Shown piece after piece: positions 1 through 8,110 of a stretch of DNA of 64,000 nucleotides; the stretch's first letter is position 1; every line of letters begins with the position of its first letter. Under the pieces are notes generated by a model. That model ran no database searches and had not been told where the DNA came from. It worked only from the letters and a program-made list of their open reading frames with translations. Where the stretch lies: assembly GCF_002157835.1 (NCBI RefSeq), contig NZ_CP020809.1, positions 4,464,001-4,528,000 of the forward strand, written 5' to 3'. This stretch comes from Mycobacterium dioxanotrophicus (lineage in GTDB: Bacteria; Actinomycetota; Actinomycetes; Mycobacteriales; Mycobacteriaceae). Made by a program: the position numbers and the translations under genes.

Positions 1-375
1 ATGGGGTCACCGGTCAACGCGATCGACAAGCGACAATCCGCGCGCGCAGAACTCTACGACCTCTTCGAAGCCAAGCACCTACCGTCATACTCGTTGGACC
101 AGTGGCGCACCCATCACGACAATCCCGTTCAGCCGATCACCTCGATATTCTCGAAGTCGGACGGAATCGTGCAATGGAAGGCCGCCTGCGTGGATGAGGG
201 ACCGCGCGCCGAAAACGTCGAGGTCTACGGATCCCATTTCGGGCTGGGTGCCAACGCCACCGTCGTCCACGTCATCCTCAACCGGCTCGCCGTGTCAGTG
301 GACGACTGGCAGCCGTTCCGGGCCGAACCCCTTATCGCGCACCTGTTTCCGGCGGCATTCCCACTCGCTGTCTGA
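1..375 (+). CDS. alpha/beta hydrolase, C-terminal fragment (5' end outside window)
   Basis: The visible 124 residues look like the C-terminal third of an alpha/beta hydrolase. An Asp in the motif FSKSDGIV and a His in YGSHFGLG sit where the acid and base of the catalytic triad lie in mycobacterial hydrolases whose C-termini read similarly. The nucleophile-elbow Ser is not present, so the gene must begin before the window; the ATG at base 1 is then an internal Met. It converges on the IclR gene downstream. The substrate cannot be told. The family call rests on the C-terminal motifs only. Confidence 0.55.
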   Translation: MGSPVNAIDKRQSARAELYDLFEAKHLPSYSLDQWRTHHDNPVQPITSIFSKSDGIVQWKAACVDEGPRAENVEVYGSHFGLGANATVVHVILNRLAVSVDDWQPFRAEPLIAHLFPAAFPLAV

Positions 376-389
376 CTGTGGCGACGCCG

Positions 390-1190
390 CTACTCGGCAG
401 AGTCCGACCATAAGGCGCCGACCAACCCGTCGACGATGTGCTGCATGCACTGCAGCGCCTCTGGAATCCGATTGCGCCCGAAGCGATACCGCGGCGCATT
501 GATGGTCAGGATTGCGATCATGGTGCCCGACGCGTCCCGTACGGGTCGCGACAGCGACAACAGACCCTCTTCGAGTTCGTTGTCGATCACGCCGAACCCT
601 TGTTCACGAATCTCCTGCAACTCGCGCAGCAGTTTGTCGTGGTCGGTGATCGTGTGCTCGGTGTACGCCGGAAGCTCTTCTGGCAGAACCGCCATGGCCT
701 TCCGGGCAGGCATCTCCGCCAACAACACCTTGCCCGATGAGCTGGCATGCAGCGGCCACCGTTGCCCGACCATGTGCTGGGCCATACCGGATCCCGTACC
801 GACCAGATGTGATCCGAACGCCTCGGCGATCAGGTCGACCCCATCCTGCGAATTCGGTACCGAGATCGACACCGTCTCGTTGAACTTGTCAGCGAGCTTC
901 TGCAGCAGCGGCTGGACACGTGCGACAAGACCGCCGTACGGGTCGGCCCGACGGCCCAGCCGCGCGAGATCCCAGCCCAGAACGTAGTTGTTGTCGACGC
1001 GGTCGACCAACCCGCTGCGTTCCAAACTGAACAGCAACCGGAATGCTGTGGGGCGTGAGATACCGACCGCCTTGGCCAGCACGGTGACCGTCGCCCCCGT
1101 GCGGGGTTGCGCCGCCAGCTCCCGCAGCAGCCGAACAGCCTTGGTCACCGACTTGTTGACCAGATCCTCAGACCCAGCAGCCTCGGCCAT
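390..1190 (-). CDS. IclR-family transcriptional regulator (left copy)
   Basis: This is a 266-aa IclR regulator with an N-terminal winged helix (about residues 10-75, recognition segment GISRPTAFRLL) and a C-terminal effector domain with the family motifs HASSSGKVLLA and EEGLLSLSRPVRD. A GTG lies at 1196, but the ATG at 1190 has AAGGG five bases before it and is preferred. It is a close paralogue of the IclR gene at 15607-16404, and the recognition helices are identical over SRPTAFRLL, so both probably read the same operator. The two genes bracket the catabolic cluster. The effector is unknown; family members bind small acids made in the pathway they control. Confidence 0.9.
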   Translation of the reverse strand: MAEAAGSEDLVNKSVTKAVRLLRELAAQPRTGATVTVLAKAVGISRPTAFRLLFSLERSGLVDRVDNNYVLGWDLARLGRRADPYGGLVARVQPLLQKLADKFNETVSISVPNSQDGVDLIAEAFGSHLVGTGSGMAQHMVGQRWPLHASSSGKVLLAEMPARKAMAVLPEELPAYTEHTITDHDKLLRELQEIREQGFGVIDNELEEGLLSLSRPVRDASGTMIAILTINAPRYRFGRNRIPEALQCMQHIVDGLVGALWSDSAE

Positions 1191-1250
1191 CCCCACCCTT
1201 CACTGTCGATGATCATCTGTCGGTTCACGCACAACTGCTATCCGTTCAGG

Positions 1251-2789
1251 TCAGAACGCCGCCTGACCCCATGACTGTGATTGGCCTGCTTCATGTGTCC
1301 TGCGAGGCACGCCCATCGGGTTGGCATCCTGCAATTGCTCGGGAAGGAGCTCCGTCGGTGCGTCCTGGTAGGCGATCGGGCGCAAGAAACGATTCATCGC
1401 GGAGGTTCCCACCGAGGTGTGCGCAATCGCCGTGGTGGCCGGGTACGGGCCTCCGTGGTTCTGCGCGGGTGTTACCGCCACGCCGGTCGGCCAGCCGTTG
1501 AAGACCACGCGTCCTGTGCGGGCGGCGGCAACACGGATCAGCCCACGCAGCTCCTGACGCTCGGCAGCGTCTGGATTGGCCGGCGTGTGCACCGTGACGG
1601 TCAAGGCGCCGTCGAGACGCGACAGAATCTCATGAACCTCAGCGACACTGGCATATTCGACGACGATTGCCGTGGGGCCGAAGGTCTCCTCCAGCAGGAC
1701 TTCCGCATGTTCAAGCAAAGCAGTTGCGTTGGTGCGCAACAGCGTCGGGCTGAACGACGGCACACCATCTTCGCCGGCCGGAACCTCAGCACCGTCGACC
1801 AGCACGTCGACACCGTCTACGCGTCGGACATCATCGAGTCGGCTGCGGAATCCCTGCGCGATCTTGGCGGTGAGCATGCGCGCGGCCGGAACCTCCGCTG
1901 CCAATTCGGCAATGCGGGCAACCAACGCCGACCCGTGCGGCACGAGCAACAGACCCGGTTTGGTGCAGAACTGGCCCGCGCCCAGCGTGAACGAGCCGAC
2001 GAAGCCCGCGGCGATGTCCTCTGTTCGCTCGGCGGCTGCACCTGATGTGATGACGGCGGGGTTGAGGCTGCCCAACTCGCCGTAGAACGGAATCGGGCAC
2101 TTACGTGCCGACGCGATGTCGAACAGTGCCCGGCCGCCGGGAACGGAGCCCGTAAAGGCCGCTGCCGCGACCCGTGGGTCCTGCAGCGCCCGGACCCCCG
2201 CATCGACTCCGGTGATCATGGCGAAGATTCCTGCTGGAGCACCGGCAGCTGCGAGCGCGGCGGTCACGATGTCGGCGGTCATCGCCGAGGTTCGCGGATG
2301 GCCGGGGTGGGCTTTGAGAATCACAGGGCACCCGGCCGCCAAGGCCGAAGCCGTATCTGTACCAGCGACCGAAAAGGCGAACGGGAAGTTGCTCGCCGCG
2401 AACACCAGGACGGGCCCGACGGGCACCTGATAGCGACGCAGATCGGGGCGCGGTCCGAGGACGAACTGCGGATCCGGCAGGTCGATCACCACGTCGAGGA
2501 AGCGGCCGGCCAGCAGCTCCTCTGCGAACATCCTCAGTTGCACGCTGGTACGCGAAACCTCGCCTCGCAGTCGCGCTTCGGGCAGACCGGTCTCCTCACC
2601 CGCGACGGCGACCAATGAATCAACGTGCGCGGACAGGGCGTCGGCCAGCGCCACCAACACCCGAGCGCGCTGTGTCGGGGTCTGGTCCTCCCACGCCGAT
2701 GCGGCGGCGACGGCTGCATCGAGCACTCGGTCGAGTTCGTGGTCGGTGGTTTCGGCGGATTCGTTCAGATGCTCGTGAACAACTGACAT
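1251..2789 (-). CDS. aldehyde dehydrogenase, 2,5-dioxovalerate (2-oxoglutarate semialdehyde) type
   Basis: The 512-aa protein is an NAD(P)-dependent aldehyde dehydrogenase. The catalytic Cys is about residue 275 (GAGQFCTKPG) and the general-base Glu about residue 238 (FYGELGSLNP). The segments LVFAASNFPFAFSVAG and VILKAHPGHP are typical of 2-oxoglutarate-semialdehyde dehydrogenases, which make 2-oxoglutarate, but related members accept other semialdehydes. The start has AAGGAG upstream with good spacing. It lies 29 bp behind the flavin reductase, so the two form one minus-strand operon controlled from the 3317-3703 region. It may oxidise the aldehyde released by the aldolase at 8111-8902. Family is secure; substrate is inferred. 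Confidence 0.85.
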   Translation of the reverse strand: MSVVHEHLNESAETTDHELDRVLDAAVAAASAWEDQTPTQRARVLVALADALSAHVDSLVAVAGEETGLPEARLRGEVSRTSVQLRMFAEELLAGRFLDVVIDLPDPQFVLGPRPDLRRYQVPVGPVLVFAASNFPFAFSVAGTDTASALAAGCPVILKAHPGHPRTSAMTADIVTAALAAAGAPAGIFAMITGVDAGVRALQDPRVAAAAFTGSVPGGRALFDIASARKCPIPFYGELGSLNPAVITSGAAAERTEDIAAGFVGSFTLGAGQFCTKPGLLLVPHGSALVARIAELAAEVPAARMLTAKIAQGFRSRLDDVRRVDGVDVLVDGAEVPAGEDGVPSFSPTLLRTNATALLEHAEVLLEETFGPTAIVVEYASVAEVHEILSRLDGALTVTVHTPANPDAAERQELRGLIRVAAARTGRVVFNGWPTGVAVTPAQNHGGPYPATTAIAHTSVGTSAMNRFLRPIAYQDAPTELLPEQLQDANPMGVPRRTHEAGQSQSWGQAAF

Positions 2790-2818
2790 CAGTCGGTTTC
2801 TCCTTGGTATCTCGTCTA

Positions 2819-3316
2819 TTACACGGCGATGGGTTGGCGGTAACCGCCGAGCTGCCCTTTGTGGAACACCAGCGGCTCGCCGTCGCCACCGTCCATGGCG
2901 GTGACCTCGGCGACGACGATGACGTGGTCACCACCGTCGAACTCGTGGACCACCTGGCAGTCGATCCAGGCGTGGGCTCCGGTGACGCGCGGCGAGCCGC
3001 CCGGGGAAAGCCTCCAGTCGACGTAGGCGAACTTGTCGGGGTTCTTGCCGGACAGGGCTTTACACACGTCCTTCTGTCCAACGCCCAGCACGCTCGCACA
3101 AAGCTGTCCGGCGGTGCGGAGCCTGGGCCAGCTGGTCGACGTGTGGGCGACACTGAAACTCACCAGCGCGGGACCGAGCGAGAGCGACTGGAAGGTTCCC
3201 ACGATCATCCCCCACGGCTGAGCCGTGTCCGGAAGGATCGCCGATACGGCCACGACGCCGGTCGGGAGGTGGCCCATGACGGTGCGGTAGTGCGTCTGCT
3301 CGATCATCGCTGTCAT
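2819..3316 (-). CDS. flavin reductase (HpaC/NtaB-like, split-barrel FMN binding)
   Basis: This 165-aa protein has the flavin reductase split-barrel fold: an N-terminal PTGVVAVSA strand, the FQSLSLGPALVSFSV segment and a C-terminal GGDHVIVVAEV strand. Such enzymes reduce FMN or FAD with NAD(P)H and pass the free reduced flavin to a partner monooxygenase. The longest reading frame starts at 3370, inside an operator palindrome, but the ATG at 3316 has GGAAGG at the right distance and is preferred. It heads an operon with the aldehyde dehydrogenase. The likely partner is the monooxygenase at 12355-13809, although a second reductase lies closer to it at 17557-18060. Confidence 0.85.
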   Translation of the reverse strand: MTAMIEQTHYRTVMGHLPTGVVAVSAILPDTAQPWGMIVGTFQSLSLGPALVSFSVAHTSTSWPRLRTAGQLCASVLGVGQKDVCKALSGKNPDKFAYVDWRLSPGGSPRVTGAHAWIDCQVVHEFDGGDHVIVVAEVTAMDGGDGEPLVFHKGQLGGYRQPIAV

Positions 3317-3362
3317 CGTTGTAGTCCTTCCGGGTCGTTCGGCCGACTGGACCGATAGTTTC

Positions 3363-3381
3363 ACGTTCATTATTTGAACGT
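3363..3381. promoter_or_regulatory. operator palindrome 1 (ACGTTCA-N5-TGAACGT)
   Basis: Seven-base perfect arms flank a 5-bp spacer TTATT. It lies 46 bp upstream of the flavin reductase start. A further half-site (GTTCG) follows within a few bases. It is one of six matching sites in the first 17 kb and is probably bound by the paired IclR proteins. Confidence 0.7.
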
Positions 3382-3597
3382 TGTGTTCGATTGCTACCTA
3401 TCGTGCGATCCGAATCACAATCTGTCAATAGGCAGGCCGTGAAGTCCGCGCACCGACTTGGCGCCCACGAGCATCGAAGGCAGCGGTTCGATGCGAATTT
3501 CCGGGTATTCACCTCGCCAGATGCCCTCCGCACGGTCACGGTGTGCCTCAGGCGGTATTGACGACACACTGAGCCGCGTGTCACACTTTGGTCGCCT

Positions 3598-3614
3598 TGT
3601 TCAGTAACTGAACA
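3598..3614. promoter_or_regulatory. operator palindrome 2 (TGTTCA-N5-TGAACA)
   Basis: Six-base perfect arms flank the spacer GTAAC, about 90 bp upstream of the ribBA start. It matches the same GTTCA-N5-TGAAC consensus as the other sites in this cluster. Confidence 0.7.
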
Positions 3615-3703
3615 CCTGCAATCATCGCGGTCGGATGACCGGTGATCTCAGCACCTCGTCACCCTCCCCCGTCCTGAACACCAAGCAAGACAAGGAGTTC
3701 CAG

Positions 3704-4939
3704 ATGCTCTCGACAATTCCCGAAGCCATCGAAGCGCTGGCCGGCAAGAAGATGGTGGTCGTCGTGGACAACGAGGACAGGGAGAACGAGGGCGACCTGA
3801 TCATGGCCGCCGAACACGCCGACACCGAGGCCGTGGCATTCTTCCTGCAGCACACCTCCGGATTCCTCTGTGTGGCGATCGACGAGAACCGCGCCCATGA
3901 ACTGTCACTGGAACCCATGGCCCGCACGAACACCGACCGGCACCGCACCGCGTACCTGGTCACTGTCGACTACAAGCACGGCACCACCACAGGCATCAGC
4001 GCCGGAGACCGCGCTGCCACGGTGCGAGCACTGGCCGATCCCGCCGTCGCGCCCGACGACCTGTCGCGGCCCGGCCACGTCATCCCGCTGCAGGCCAAGC
4101 CCGGCGGCGTGCTGGAACGCGCCGGCCATACCGAGGCCGGCGTGGACTTGTGCAAGGCAGCAGGGTTGAGCGGTGCAGCCCTGCTGTGCGAGATCGTCAC
4201 CCCGGATCGGCGAGACATGATGCGTCGCACCGAACTCGAACAGTTCGCGAAAACGCACGGGCTGCCGATCATTTCCATCGATGCACTACGAGCATGGCGC
4301 CGGCGAGGTCACCCCCTCTCGGCGACGGCTCAGCAACCCAGCATCGTACGGTCCGGCCAGAGCACGCTGCCGACCGAGACCGGCACCTTCCACGCCATCG
4401 CATACCACTCCCCCGAGGACGGCGTCGAACATCTCGCATTGGTGATGGGCGACCCCGCATCGGCCACAGCCCCGCTCGTCCGGGTGCACAGCGAGTGCCT
4501 CACCGGCGATCTCGCAGGATCACTGCGGTGCGATTGCGGAACCCAGTTCCAGTCGGCGCTACAGGCCATCGCCGACGCCGGTACCGGGGTGATGATCTAC
4601 CTGCGCGGCCACGAAGGCCGGGGAATCGGTCTCGGTAACAAGCTGCGCGCCTATCAACTTCAGCAACACGAAGGCCTCGACACGGTCGATGCCAACGTGA
4701 GCCTCGGACTGCCCATTGACAGCCGCAGTTTCACCAGCGCCTGCCAGATTCTCGACGATCTCGGCGTCCGTGCGGTGAGGCTCATGACCAACAACCCCGA
4801 CAAGACCCGCGCCCTCGACGAGCACGGGATCACCGTCGTCGAGCAGGTCGCACATGAGGTGTCGCCCGGCTACTACAACCGCGGCTATCTCACCACCAAA
4901 CGCGACCGCATGGGCCACACGCTGCAGCACATCGGCTGA
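3704..4939 (+). CDS. ribBA: bifunctional 3,4-dihydroxy-2-butanone-4-phosphate synthase / GTP cyclohydrolase II
   Basis: The 411-aa protein makes the two committed riboflavin precursors. Residues 1 to about 200 are the DHBP synthase (DNEDRENEGDL, HTSGFL, GHTEAGVDL) and the rest is GTP cyclohydrolase II (zinc ligands in SECLTGDLAGSLRCDCG, then RGHEGRGIGL). The ATG at 3704 has AAGGAG before it and is preferred over the upstream start at 3635. Its place between an operator and a RidA-SDR pair suggests it is a dedicated copy that boosts FMN supply for the flavin-dependent monooxygenase, not the housekeeping enzyme. That role is inferred from context; the enzymatic call is firm. Confidence 0.93.
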   Translation: MLSTIPEAIEALAGKKMVVVVDNEDRENEGDLIMAAEHADTEAVAFFLQHTSGFLCVAIDENRAHELSLEPMARTNTDRHRTAYLVTVDYKHGTTTGISAGDRAATVRALADPAVAPDDLSRPGHVIPLQAKPGGVLERAGHTEAGVDLCKAAGLSGAALLCEIVTPDRRDMMRRTELEQFAKTHGLPIISIDALRAWRRRGHPLSATAQQPSIVRSGQSTLPTETGTFHAIAYHSPEDGVEHLALVMGDPASATAPLVRVHSECLTGDLAGSLRCDCGTQFQSALQAIADAGTGVMIYLRGHEGRGIGLGNKLRAYQLQQHEGLDTVDANVSLGLPIDSRSFTSACQILDDLGVRAVRLMTNNPDKTRALDEHGITVVEQVAHEVSPGYYNRGYLTTKRDRMGHTLQHIG

Positions 4940-4978
4940 GCCACAGCCGCTTTCATCCCACCGCCTCGAAGGGACCAC

Positions 4979-5389
4979 ATGACCACCGTCGAAACCCGCA
5001 GCGCACCGTTCACCTGGGCCCAATCAGCGCAGTACAGCCAGGGCGCCAAAGCCGGTGACCTCGTGTTCACGTCGGGTCAGGCCGGGTATGACGACGCGGG
5101 CAACCTGCTGGACGGGTTCGAGGCCCAGGCCCGCCAGGTGCTCCACAACATCGAGGCCGTCCTCATCCAACACGGCGCGTCGCTGTCGTCGGTGGTGAAG
5201 CTGACCGCCTACCTCGGCGACAAGGGTGATTTCGAGGCATTCAAGAAGATCCGCAGTGAGTTCTTCTCCAGCCCGTGGCCGGCCGTGACGGCTGTGCAGA
5301 ACGACTTCCTGGTCGAGGGCATGCTCGTGGAGATGGACGCCATCGCGGTGGCCGGCGGACTCCGCGTCCACGTCGACGACACCGAGTAA
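4979..5389 (+). CDS. RidA-family protein lacking the catalytic-type Arg
   Basis: This 136-aa protein has the RidA (YjgF/YER057c/UK114) fold: FTSGQAGYD near the N-terminus, a central SSVVKLTAYL segment and the C-terminal VEMDAIAV strand. Canonical RidA hydrolyses reactive enamines and imines using an Arg in a P-A-R motif; here the aligned segment is WPAVTAV, with Val at about 103. It is therefore probably not a classic imine deaminase and may act on a pathway intermediate, as RutC does in uracil breakdown. It sits 39 bp after ribBA and 32 bp before the SDR, in one operon. GAAGGGA precedes the ATG. Confidence 0.8.
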   Translation: MTTVETRSAPFTWAQSAQYSQGAKAGDLVFTSGQAGYDDAGNLLDGFEAQARQVLHNIEAVLIQHGASLSSVVKLTAYLGDKGDFEAFKKIRSEFFSSPWPAVTAVQNDFLVEGMLVEMDAIAVAGGLRVHVDDTE

Positions 5390-5421
5390 GACCGCAGGTA
5401 GATGCCAACAAGGAGGAACCC

Positions 5422-6159
5422 GTGGACCTCGGACTGACCGGCAAGGCCTTCGTCGTGACGGGCGGCAGCGAGGGCCTGGGATTCGCGTCTGCACGTGAAC
5501 TCACCCGCGAAGGCGCAGTCGTGACCATTTCATCGCGCACAGAAGCCAAAGTCGCGGACGCGGTGGACCGACTCGGTCGAGACAGGCCCGGCGCGGTCGA
5601 CGGTGTCGCCGTCGACAACGGGGATCCCGGTGCGGCTGACCGCGTAGTCGCGGCGGCGACGTCGCGGTGGGGCCGACTCGACGGCATGGTCATCAGCGTG
5701 GGCGGACCGCCTGCCGCCACCGCGTTCGCCGCGGCCGACGACGACTGGGAAAGTGCGTTCCGCTCAGTATTTCTGGGCGCCATCCGACTGGTTCGCGCAG
5801 CCGTCCCCGCGATGACAGAGGGAGGCGCCGTCGTACTGGTGCTGTCGACATCGGTAAAGTCCCCGTTGACAGGACTCGGCATCTCCAACGGATTGCGCCC
5901 AGGCTTGGCGATGGTGGCGAAAGACATTGCCGACGAACTGGGGCCCCGCGGCATCCGTGTGGTGAGCATGTTGCCGGGGCTGTTCAACACCGCGCGTGGC
6001 GCCAGCGCGACCGCACAAGAACTCGACAACATTCCCCTGGGACGTATCGGCGACCCCGCCGAGTTCGGCCGTGCAGTCGCATTTGTCGCGTCGCCTGCTG
6101 CGTCCTACATCACCGGTTCCACCATCGCTGTGGACGGCGGTGCGCTGCGCGCGCTGTGA
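5422..6159 (+). CDS. atypical short-chain dehydrogenase/reductase-like protein
   Basis: A GTG start preceded by AAGGAGGA gives 245 residues with an SDR Rossmann fold. The cofactor motif is TGGSEGLG (about residues 13-20) and the C-terminus ends ITGSTIAVDGG. The usual NNAG is replaced by ISVGGPP, and the YxxxK catalytic pair is absent: the region where it should lie reads GISNGLRPGL. It resembles the divergent BKR-like SDR subgroup that lacks the normal tetrad. It may be a reductase with other catalytic residues or a non-redox enzyme. It is the third gene of the ribBA operon. Confidence 0.8.
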   Translation: MDLGLTGKAFVVTGGSEGLGFASARELTREGAVVTISSRTEAKVADAVDRLGRDRPGAVDGVAVDNGDPGAADRVVAAATSRWGRLDGMVISVGGPPAATAFAAADDDWESAFRSVFLGAIRLVRAAVPAMTEGGAVVLVLSTSVKSPLTGLGISNGLRPGLAMVAKDIADELGPRGIRVVSMLPGLFNTARGASATAQELDNIPLGRIGDPAEFGRAVAFVASPAASYITGSTIAVDGGALRAL

Positions 6160-6536
6160 CTTGAGATTCAGTGCCCCGGTGGCACTTTGGCTGCAGCGCG
6201 CGAAATCCAGCATGGGGTGGTCGACGTCGCATAAGCCAACCACGCCCGAATCGCCGGTGAGCCTTGTTATGCGAATCGTGCATCAATATCGGTTTTCGAC
6301 CGACGCACAGCCCGCGGCGTTCGATCATTTTGCCGTGCATACGAAGTCGCACGGACTACGGGCCACCGTGTGGCAGGCCAGGGTGAGACATTGCCACCGG
6401 GTAAACCGTTCGGCTTTCCCACCTGCCACGCGGAGCTCGAAGACCGTTGGTCCGACGGGAAAGCCAGCCCACACGGAGGCCGCGATTACGCCTCTGGCTC
6501 GACAGATTTCAGCTACCCCTCAGCTCCAGGAGGACA
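6160..6536. other. intergenic region before the transporter, contains repeat copy A
   Basis: A 377-bp gap between the SDR and the MFS gene. It holds the left copy of an 83-bp diverged repeat (6267-6349). Otherwise I see no gene or clear terminator. It presumably carries the promoter of the transporter. Confidence 0.5.
6267..6349 (+). repeat. 83-bp diverged repeat, copy A
   Basis: It aligns without gaps to 10405-10487, with about 64 of 83 positions identical by my count. Both copies begin TTATGCGAAT and share CAATATCGGTTTTC. Read from the ATG at 6269 both encode a peptide starting MRI-x-x-QYRFST, and many differences between copies are synonymous (ATC/ATT, TCG/TCA, ACC/ACG, GCA/GCG, GCC/GCA). 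This hints at a short peptide or the 5' remnant of a gene. There is no clear ribosome binding site. Confidence 0.55.
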
Positions 6537-8033
6537 ATGATGTCGATACGAGGATCTGAACCCCCGCCGGCGAGACGGCTTGAGGTCAACGACGTCATCA
6601 TTGCAAACAAGAAGGAGTTGAGGATCGCGCACATCGGTGCGGGCGTCGGCAACTTCATCGAGTGGTACGACATCGGAGTCTACGGCTATCTCGCCGTCAC
6701 CATGACCGCTGTGTTTACCGCAGGCATGGATCGATCGATGGGTCTCGTCGTCACGCTGCTCGGCTTCGCGGTCTCATTCGTGGTGCGCCCTATCGGCGGC
6801 ATGATCCTGGGCCCGTTGGGTGACAAGATCGGCCGGCGAAAGATGCTTTTCTTCACCATCGCACTCATGGCGACCGCCACGACGCTCATCGGCTGTCTGC
6901 CGTCAGCCGAGAAAGTAGGCCTCTGGGTTATTGTTCCGCTCTACATGCTGAAGATGATGCAGGGCTTCTCGACTGGCGGGGAATACTCGGGCGCTTCGAC
7001 CTACATCGCAGAGTTCTCCCCCGATAAGCGCCGCGGTTTGATGGTGGGCCTGCTCAACGTGGGCTCCCAGCTCGGCTTCGCCGCCGGCGCGGGCATCGTC
7101 GCCGTCACCACCGCTTGGTCCACGTCGGTGTGGGGCGAGGACGCGATGGTCAATGGAGCTTGGCGCATTCCCTTCCTTATCGCGGCACCGTTGGGCATCC
7201 TGGCGGTCTGGTTCCGCACCCGCATCCCTGAGTCGCCCGCCTTCGAACTCGCAGAGTCCGTCGAGGAGCACGAGCACGCGGAGGGCCACAAACTCGACCC
7301 ACTGTTCGAGCGTCACGGTCTCGCTGACATCCTGCGCCGGTACTGGCCGGAGATCCTCATCGGTATCGGCGTGATCGCGGCCGACGGATCGGCCGTATAC
7401 CTGCTCCAGAGTTACATGCCGACCTACATGGAAGTTGAGATGGGCGTCCCAGCGTCCCACACTGCCACGGCTGCCGTCGTCGTCCTCGTGATGCAGGCGG
7501 TCCTCATACCGTTCTTCGCGATGGCGGGAGACCGCTTCGGGCGTCGGCCGGTGCTGTTCACCGCCGCCATCGGCAACATTGTTCTGCTGTTACCTGCGTT
7601 CGCCCTCGCTCAACACGGTACGTTCTGGGCGCTGTACACGACGCTGTTCATGCTCGCCGTCCCGAGCGCACTGTTCCTCGCGAACACCGGCGCCCTCATG
7701 TCGGAGCTGTTCCCGACGGCATCGCGGTACGGCTGCGTGGGCTTCACGCACAACGTTGCCATCTCGATATTCGGCGGTACGACCCCGCTGTTCAGCCAGA
7801 TGTTGGTAAATGGCACCGGCAATCTGTACTCGCCGGCGTTGTACGTCATGTTCTTCTCGATCGTCGCAGTCTTCGCGATCTGGAAGATGCGCGAGCCCGC
7901 GGGTCGTCCGCTGCTCGGCTCCGTGCCCGTCGTCGCAACCCGCGAGGAGGCGGAAGCCCTCGTCGCCGGGCAGAACACCAACCCGAAAATTGACACCCGC
8001 ACGATGCCGTTGCAGCTCGCGGCGATCAATTAG
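6537..8033 (+). CDS. MFS transporter, metabolite:H+ symporter (MHS) family
   Basis: The 498-aa membrane protein has about 12 hydrophobic segments and the MHS hallmarks NFIEWYDIGVYGYL at the first helix, GPLGDKIGRRKML in the 2-3 loop, and GFSTGGEYSGASTYIAEFSP in helix 4. Family members (ProP, KgtP, shikimate and citrate carriers) import carboxylates or betaines with protons across the inner membrane. The ATG at 6537 follows CAGGAGGACA; a second ATG comes directly after. It is the only importer in the cluster, so it probably brings in the substrate, which is likely a small acid or zwitterion. The exact solute is unknown. Confidence 0.9.
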   Translation: MMSIRGSEPPPARRLEVNDVIIANKKELRIAHIGAGVGNFIEWYDIGVYGYLAVTMTAVFTAGMDRSMGLVVTLLGFAVSFVVRPIGGMILGPLGDKIGRRKMLFFTIALMATATTLIGCLPSAEKVGLWVIVPLYMLKMMQGFSTGGEYSGASTYIAEFSPDKRRGLMVGLLNVGSQLGFAAGAGIVAVTTAWSTSVWGEDAMVNGAWRIPFLIAAPLGILAVWFRTRIPESPAFELAESVEEHEHAEGHKLDPLFERHGLADILRRYWPEILIGIGVIAADGSAVYLLQSYMPTYMEVEMGVPASHTATAAVVVLVMQAVLIPFFAMAGDRFGRRPVLFTAAIGNIVLLLPAFALAQHGTFWALYTTLFMLAVPSALFLANTGALMSELFPTASRYGCVGFTHNVAISIFGGTTPLFSQMLVNGTGNLYSPALYVMFFSIVAVFAIWKMREPAGRPLLGSVPVVATREEAEALVAGQNTNPKIDTRTMPLQLAAIN

Positions 8034-8040
8034 TGGCCGC

Positions 8041-8079
8041 GTGCCCCTGGGCGATCTACCGCAGACCACCCAGGGGCAC
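8041..8079. terminator. bidirectional hairpin between convergent genes
   Basis: GTGCCCCTGGG and its exact complement CCCAGGGGCAC form an 11-bp stem with a 17-nt loop, directly between the converging transporter and aldolase genes. There is no long T tract, as is common for mycobacterial terminators. Confidence 0.6.
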
Positions 8080-8110
8080 AGTGCATTTGGGTATCACACC
8101 CGCGCGACGG

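Larger units (their letters stand above)
3317..3703. other. divergent promoter region with two operator palindromes
   Basis: A 387-bp gap separates the divergent flavin reductase and ribBA genes. It contains two copies of the GTTCA-N5-TGAAC palindrome, one 46 bp before the reductase start and one about 90 bp before ribBA. No convincing open reading frame and no FMN riboswitch core is visible in it. Confidence 0.6.

Noticed and set aside
3382-3703. FMN riboswitch before ribBA
   Set aside because: A GGTGAATACCCG-like string on the reverse strand resembles part of the RFN core, but the conserved flanking helices and GACCGGCGG block are missing and the strand is wrong for ribBA.
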